Source: Teredinibacter franksiae
GTDB lineage: Bacteria; Pseudomonadota; Gammaproteobacteria; Pseudomonadales; Cellvibrionaceae
Direction: 5' to 3'
Assembly (NCBI RefSeq): GCF_014218805.1
Contig: NZ_JACJUV010000001.1
Coordinates: 1,496,001 to 1,560,000, forward strand
Length of the DNA: 64,000 nt
The notes under the pieces: generated by a model
The model's database searches: none
Told to the model about the DNA's origin: nothing
Seen by the model: the letters and a program-made list of their open reading frames with translations, nothing else
Made by a program: the position numbers and the translations under genes
In this document: positions 59,668 to 64,000 of the stretch, piece by piece
Position numbering within the stretch: the first letter of the stretch is position 1
Layout of the letters: each line of letters opens with the position of its first letter

Positions 59668-60588
59668 CTAATAGAAGCTGGCCTCACCCTCAGGCCTTGT
59701 TTTAAAGCGCCTATGTACCCAGAGGTACTGTTCAGGGTTTTCCCGTACTCGCGCTTCAATAAATTGATTAATTGTAACGGCATCTTCATGCTCATCACCC
59801 GAAAACTTTGACTTTATAGAAGGATAAAGAGAAATGTGATAACGACCGTCAGGCTTTCGCGTGGTCACCCAGGGTATCACCTCTGCGCGACCCGCCTTAG
59901 CCAATTGCGCTGGCGCCTTGACAGTAGCGGTGTTAACACCAAAGAAAGGTACAAATACACTGCGTCGTTTTCCGTAATCCTGATCGGGTGCGTAATTTAC
60001 CGCCCGCCCCTCGCGCAGAGCCCGAACAATTTTGCGAACATCCCCATTTGGGATTACACCACTCTTACTGTTTCGCCGAATTCTCCCCCATGCTTGCACA
60101 TACTCATACACGGCGTTTTTATGTGGCCGGTAAAAGCCATCTATTGAAGTCACTGTATTGACGCAGGCCGCACCAAACTCAATCGCCGTAAAATGTATCC
60201 CCATAAACAGAACACCGCTTTCAGTTTTTTGCGCGGCAACTAAATATTCCAATCCGCTGATAGTGAAGGCATTTTTTACTCTCCAGGTCGGCCAAAACCA
60301 AGCCGCACCACTTTCAAACACCCCAATCCCTGTGGATCTAAGTGTCGATCGAACCAACGCATTAACCTCTCGCTCGCCTAGCTCCGGATAACATTTTTCA
60401 ATGTTAATCTTCGCAATACGTTTTCGGCTAATGGGCAAAACATAGAGTAAGTCCCCCAAACGACGCCCGAAGAATCGCTGTACTACCATTGGGAATAGCT
60501 GCACTAGCAACCACCACAGCAGCATAAGTAACCAAGTTATCAGATAGCGTGGATGCAATAGTTTATTGTCGAACTTTATTTGAGACAT
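59668..60588 (-). CDS. LpxL/HtrB-type lipid A acyltransferase
   Basis: About 306 residues with an N-terminal membrane span (ITWLLMLLWWLLVQLFPMV). The acyltransferase motif GIHFTAIEFGA has His-X4-Glu in place of Asp, and YAPDQDYGKRRSVFVPFFG is the second conserved block. It adds a secondary acyl chain to lipid A. The ATG at 60588 (MSQIKF) is chosen. The start region nearly meets the stop of the minus-strand GT4 gene, so the two are co-directional. Confidence 0.85.
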   Translation of the reverse strand: MSQIKFDNKLLHPRYLITWLLMLLWWLLVQLFPMVVQRFFGRRLGDLLYVLPISRKRIAKINIEKCYPELGEREVNALVRSTLRSTGIGVFESGAAWFWPTWRVKNAFTISGLEYLVAAQKTESGVLFMGIHFTAIEFGAACVNTVTSIDGFYRPHKNAVYEYVQAWGRIRRNSKSGVIPNGDVRKIVRALREGRAVNYAPDQDYGKRRSVFVPFFGVNTATVKAPAQLAKAGRAEVIPWVTTRKPDGRYHISLYPSIKSKFSGDEHEDAVTINQFIEARVRENPEQYLWVHRRFKTRPEGEASFY

Positions 60589-60598
60589 CAGCCATTTT

Positions 60599-61657
60599 TT
60601 ATTGAAGTGAACGATAGATTTCAACCAAGCGTGTTGCTTCACGTTCAATTGTATACTTCTCAAGCACACGCGTTCGCGCCTGCGCTCCCATTTCCACAAG
60701 ACTAACCTCATCAGCAAGCAGGTGACTGAGGCGACTCACAAGGGCTGCTAGACCCCCCACTGGGATTACGTAGCCATCTACCCCTTCACGCACTACTTCT
60801 GGCCAAGCCCCAGCCTCCGTTGCAATCACCGGCACAGCGCAACTCATCGACTCCAGCACGGTTAACCCAAATCCCTCCGTGCGACTGAGTGCAGTTATTA
60901 GCGTCATTGCAGACATTATAATAGGCACCTGCTCAAATTTCTGCTCCCCCAAAAAAAGCACCCGATCCGACAACCCGGCAGCCTGCACTTTGGACGCCAA
61001 AGACGCTAGCCATTCACGCTCACGCCCCTCTTCAGCGCCAACAATAACAGCGGAATATTCCGGTAGTTTAGGCAGCACCTGCAGGCAGGCCTCCACAAAC
61101 AGGTCCACGCCTTTTTGTGCGCGTACACGCCCAAAAATACCAATACATTTGGGCGTGATGACACCAATGCTTTTTAGCACTTCCTGTTTATTATCCCGGG
61201 GCTGATAGATTTCAGAATCTATACCATGAGGCACAATAGCCTGCGGCTTAAAGCGGAGGTAAGATGCGGCCGCTTCACAAGTGGATATAACCGCATCCAT
61301 TTTACCCATCAACCACCGACTAAAGCGTGAATGATGGCGTTGAGCCGTAGAGGTAAAAAGAATTTTTATCTCGCAGCCAAACAAATGCTTTAGCAGCAGC
61401 GCCTGAATCATTTCATTATTCCGGCGAGCGTGAAAGATTCTCGGCTTGCCACACGTCAACGGCGACCGCAAAAGGCGAATTGCCTGAAAAAAGCTAATCG
61501 ACAAAGAAGCGTCCGGCATGTGATACTTACCTAATACCTTTAGGGGAATTACGCTCCTCTGAACCGACATAGTTTGCAGCATAGTGGAGGTAACACCCGA
61601 AAAGCGGGAATTCGAATTCCCCAAAATCACCACTACTTCAGCATGCTCTTCCACCAT
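60599..61657 (-). CDS. Family 4 glycosyltransferase
   Basis: About 352 residues with IFGRVRAQKGVDLFVEACL, VLFLGEQKFEQVPIIM and ALSRTEGFGLTVLESMSCAVPV, carrying the EX7E motif. It is likely a surface-polysaccharide sugar transferase. The ATG at 61657 is preferred over an in-frame GTG. It is divergent from the GT gene at 61743, with about 85 bases between starts. Confidence 0.85.
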   Translation of the reverse strand: MVEEHAEVVVILGNSNSRFSGVTSTMLQTMSVQRSVIPLKVLGKYHMPDASLSISFFQAIRLLRSPLTCGKPRIFHARRNNEMIQALLLKHLFGCEIKILFTSTAQRHHSRFSRWLMGKMDAVISTCEAAASYLRFKPQAIVPHGIDSEIYQPRDNKQEVLKSIGVITPKCIGIFGRVRAQKGVDLFVEACLQVLPKLPEYSAVIVGAEEGREREWLASLASKVQAAGLSDRVLFLGEQKFEQVPIIMSAMTLITALSRTEGFGLTVLESMSCAVPVIATEAGAWPEVVREGVDGYVIPVGGLAALVSRLSHLLADEVSLVEMGAQARTRVLEKYTIEREATRLVEIYRSLQ

Positions 61658-61742
61658 AAGACCCACTTCTGTTATTCACTGGATATTTATTTTGATTTCA
61701 GCTGGGCATTATACCTCGTACACAACATCATGCTTTACTAAA

Positions 61743-62858
61743 ATGACCGAACCTCTGCATATATACCATACTCTCCTGTCTCGCGGTTTTGCCGGGTCAG
61801 AGAGATCCACGGCGGAATCCTGTAATGCCCAATGCAAGGACCACCAAGTAACGCTCATTTTACGTAAAGATCACCGCAAAAACGGTAGAAGCATCGTCGA
61901 CCATCTGGATAGCCGGGTTACGATTAAAACGATATCTCACCATGTCTTCCCGCGCCTTAAACTTGGCAAACTGGTTCAAGAGGACCAGCCTGACGTGATT
62001 CACACTCACCTCAGGCGCTCCACTCGCATAGTTTCGAAAATTCAAACCCACGCAGCTAAAATAGCGACGCTTCACATTGCGATTAACGGCAAATGCTTCT
62101 TAAAAATGGATGGCCTGGTGTGCAATGCACGCTGGCAATTGGAAGCAGTCCCCGCGAACTACACGGGTAAATGCCATAAAGCTAACAACTCCCTGTCGCC
62201 GCACCGGCGCTTAAGTGTTGCGGAAATATTTGAACTAAGAAGCTCTCTAAACATAAGCCACGAAGATATATTGATAGGCGGTGTTGGCCGATACCACCCT
62301 AGTAAAGCGTGGGATACGCTCATAAAAGCCTTTAAACAACTGCCCGGCTACAACAATACAAAGCTTCACATTTTTGGCAGTGGGAATCAGGAAGAGCAAC
62401 TGAAGAAACTAGCCGCAGACGACAATCGCATCGTACTCGCTGGCTATCGAAATGATATTAAAGACCTGTACCAAGCATTCGATATACTCGCCTGCCCCTC
62501 AAGGTTCGACCCACTTCCACGCGCCATACTTGAAGCTATGGATGCAGGAACCCCTGTCATTGCCTCGGACGCAGGCGGCTGTAAGGAGCTAGTTAACGAT
62601 TACGGTGGACAACTATTTGAGTGCGACAATACAGAGAGCCTCACCCGAACACTAGCCACTTGGCTTAAAAGTAAACCTGCTCGACACCGGCCAGACCTTA
62701 GTGCCCACCACCTAGAAAACACCAATAAGGCTATGATTAACTTCTACCGCGAGTTAATTGCCAAAAAACAACACTTAAGCCACACCCCCTCGTTGGCTAC
62801 AGGCAAATTTGAGAATGAGCAAAAAGGCCTAAAATTAACCGGAAGCTCGCGTAAATAA
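61743..62858 (+). CDS. Family 4 glycosyltransferase
   Basis: About 371 residues with GGVGRYHPSKAWDTLIKAF, KLHIFGSGNQEEQLKKL, VLAGYRNDIKDLYQAFDILA and PLPRAILEAMDAGTPVIASD, the GT4 core. The ATG at 61743 is preferred over one 159 bases upstream, because the first 53 residues of the longer frame overlap the divergent gene and are not GT-like. Confidence 0.84.
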   Translation: MTEPLHIYHTLLSRGFAGSERSTAESCNAQCKDHQVTLILRKDHRKNGRSIVDHLDSRVTIKTISHHVFPRLKLGKLVQEDQPDVIHTHLRRSTRIVSKIQTHAAKIATLHIAINGKCFLKMDGLVCNARWQLEAVPANYTGKCHKANNSLSPHRRLSVAEIFELRSSLNISHEDILIGGVGRYHPSKAWDTLIKAFKQLPGYNNTKLHIFGSGNQEEQLKKLAADDNRIVLAGYRNDIKDLYQAFDILACPSRFDPLPRAILEAMDAGTPVIASDAGGCKELVNDYGGQLFECDNTESLTRTLATWLKSKPARHRPDLSAHHLENTNKAMINFYRELIAKKQHLSHTPSLATGKFENEQKGLKLTGSSRK

Positions 62859-63060
62859 ATCGTTACTGGCGAACAACAGGAAAGGAATGCATACACTCAG
62901 TTCAGTGGGCATAGGGGAGCGTTTCTCGACTATTCATCTGAACTAACGAATGACATACGCCAGATCGCAGCGCAATTGGCGCCAAAAATAGGCTATCATT
63001 AATCCTAAAAATAGTTGGCTAAAACGTCAATTACACCATGATAAGGCTAGGGCTCGTCTT
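62859..63060. other. Gap between glycosyltransferase genes
   Basis: About 200 bases, AT-rich, probably a promoter for the following gene. Confidence 0.3.
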
Positions 63061-63879
63061 GTGAAAATCAGTGTTATCTTTACCACTTACAATTCGCCAG
63101 AATGGCTACAGAATGTTCTCTGGGGGTTTGATTATCAGGATGATGATCATTTTGAAATTGTGATTGCCGATGATGGCTCACGGGAAGAAACCCGTAAACT
63201 TGTCGAAAAATTCTCCGTCTCATCTAGCAAAGCCGTACAGCATATCTGGCAGCCTGACGACGGTTTCCAAAAATGTCGAGTGCTTAACAAGGCTATTGTT
63301 GCGGCCAAAGGTGAGTACCTAATATTCACCGATGGCGACTGTATTCCTCGAGGGGACTTTGTTACCACCCACCGGAAGCATGCAGAAGCAGGGCGCTTTC
63401 TATCCGGGGGCTACTTAAAGCTTCCCATGAAAGCGAGCAAACAGATCACCCAAGAGGACATCAAGCAAGGCAACTGCTTCGACGTCAACTGGCTCAAGTC
63501 ACAGGGCATGACTAAAACCAAAGGCTTTATGAAGCTAAATGCTGGCCCACGAAAAGAAGCCATCTTCAACGCGCTTACCCCCACCAAACCTACATGGAAC
63601 GGGCATAATGCTTCTTGCTTTAAACAAGACGCTCTCACCATTAACGGATACGATGAACGGCTTAGGTACGGCGGGCTGGACCGAGAATTTGGTGAGCGAC
63701 TCGAAAATGCGAACATTCGTGGCAAGCAAATACGCTATAGCGCCGTTGTCGTTCACTTAGATCACGCACGGGGTTATGAGAGCCCAGAAGATTGGCAGCG
63801 CAATCGCGATATTCGACAATCCGTCGCTCAAAATAAAACGGTTGCCACCGAACACGGTATTCAGCAGCAAAACCTGTAG
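63061..63879 (+). CDS. Family 2 glycosyltransferase
   Basis: 272 residues with the GT-A start ISVIFTTYNSPEWLQNVL, the DDGS nucleotide motif (IADDGSREE), and LIFTDGDCIPRGDF, the metal-binding acidic motif. A C-terminal GT2-type domain (YDERLRYGGLDREFGERL) resembles galactosyltransferases. The start is GTG at 63061. It is the last gene in the window. Confidence 0.86.
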   Translation: MKISVIFTTYNSPEWLQNVLWGFDYQDDDHFEIVIADDGSREETRKLVEKFSVSSSKAVQHIWQPDDGFQKCRVLNKAIVAAKGEYLIFTDGDCIPRGDFVTTHRKHAEAGRFLSGGYLKLPMKASKQITQEDIKQGNCFDVNWLKSQGMTKTKGFMKLNAGPRKEAIFNALTPTKPTWNGHNASCFKQDALTINGYDERLRYGGLDREFGERLENANIRGKQIRYSAVVVHLDHARGYESPEDWQRNRDIRQSVAQNKTVATEHGIQQQNL

Positions 63880-64000
63880 CGTTGCCGAATCACCCATTAC
63901 CGGCTACAGCAACAACACCCGAATATCGGCGAGCCCGCTCGACCAGGTGCAGGGCGCAAGCGACAACCAAGCATACGCCCCTCAAGTCAAAACATAGGAA

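Overview
The window looks like a chromosome segment of a marine, polysaccharide-degrading gammaproteobacterium of the Cellvibrionaceae type (Saccharophagus/Teredinibacter-like). The reasons are the pseudomonad-style block ruvCAB-tolQRAB-pal-cpoB-queEC-tRNA-Lys-nadA, a protein carrying CBM10 cellulose-binding modules, a TonB-like protein, a PEP-CTERM protein and an AlgP/H1-like Lys/Ala-rich protein. This placement is inference from gene content; no search was run.

Region by region. 0-2.9 kb: an AraC-type regulator divergent from an NmrA-like NAD(P)-binding protein and a DUF1772-type membrane protein. 2.9-14.1 kb: an accessory island with two REP-associated tyrosine transposases (RAYTs), several palindromes and a shared repeat containing GGACACCCAC. 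It also holds an E1-JAB fusion protein whose 5' end starts inside that repeat, a secreted orphan protein, an S9-family protein lacking its catalytic serine, a broken RhuM gene and a DUF6933-type protein. 14.1-29.1 kb: a mostly ordinary mix of orphan ExbD, DinB, AlgP-like protein, a cyclic-nucleotide-binding protein, a chalcone-isomerase-like/TonB fusion, a receiver-domain protein, an HDOD protein, soluble transhydrogenase, an AI-2E-family protein, an acyltransferase and PrfC. 29.1-34.9 kb: a PEP-CTERM protein behind a perfect CRP-type site, rimI with a HolD-like gene, leuA with a leucine-rich leader peptide and attenuator, nadA and tRNA-Lys.

34.9-43.5 kb, all on the minus strand: ruvC, ruvA, ruvB, tolQ, tolR, tolA, tolB, pal, cpoB, queE, queC. 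These cover Holliday-junction processing, the cell-envelope Tol-Pal machine and queuosine precursor synthesis. The usual ybgC is absent. 43.6-48.5 kb: a redoxin with a DsbD-N-type protein, then a plus-strand operon of two DUF1538 membrane proteins, a PII-like protein, a CBS-domain protein and a periplasmic binding protein; this resembles a regulated two-subunit transporter. 48.7-49.7 kb: a decayed CBM10 secreted-protein gene. 50.1-54.4 kb: a 23S-5S rRNA unit with its own rrn-type promoter and boxA but no 16S or spacer tRNAs, followed by three tandem copies of a unit holding a 5S tail and a terminator. 54.4-64 kb: an LPS/capsule locus with six glycosyltransferases (families 9, 4, 25, 4, 4, 2), a Wzi-type outer-membrane protein, a small barrel-like protein and an LpxL-type acyltransferase.

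The strongest candidates for something undescribed are the DUF1538/PII/CBS operon, the truncated E1-JAB gene, the 16S-less rRNA unit with its tandem 5S-tail array, the chalcone-isomerase/TonB fusion, and a palindrome inserted in frame inside a RAYT gene.
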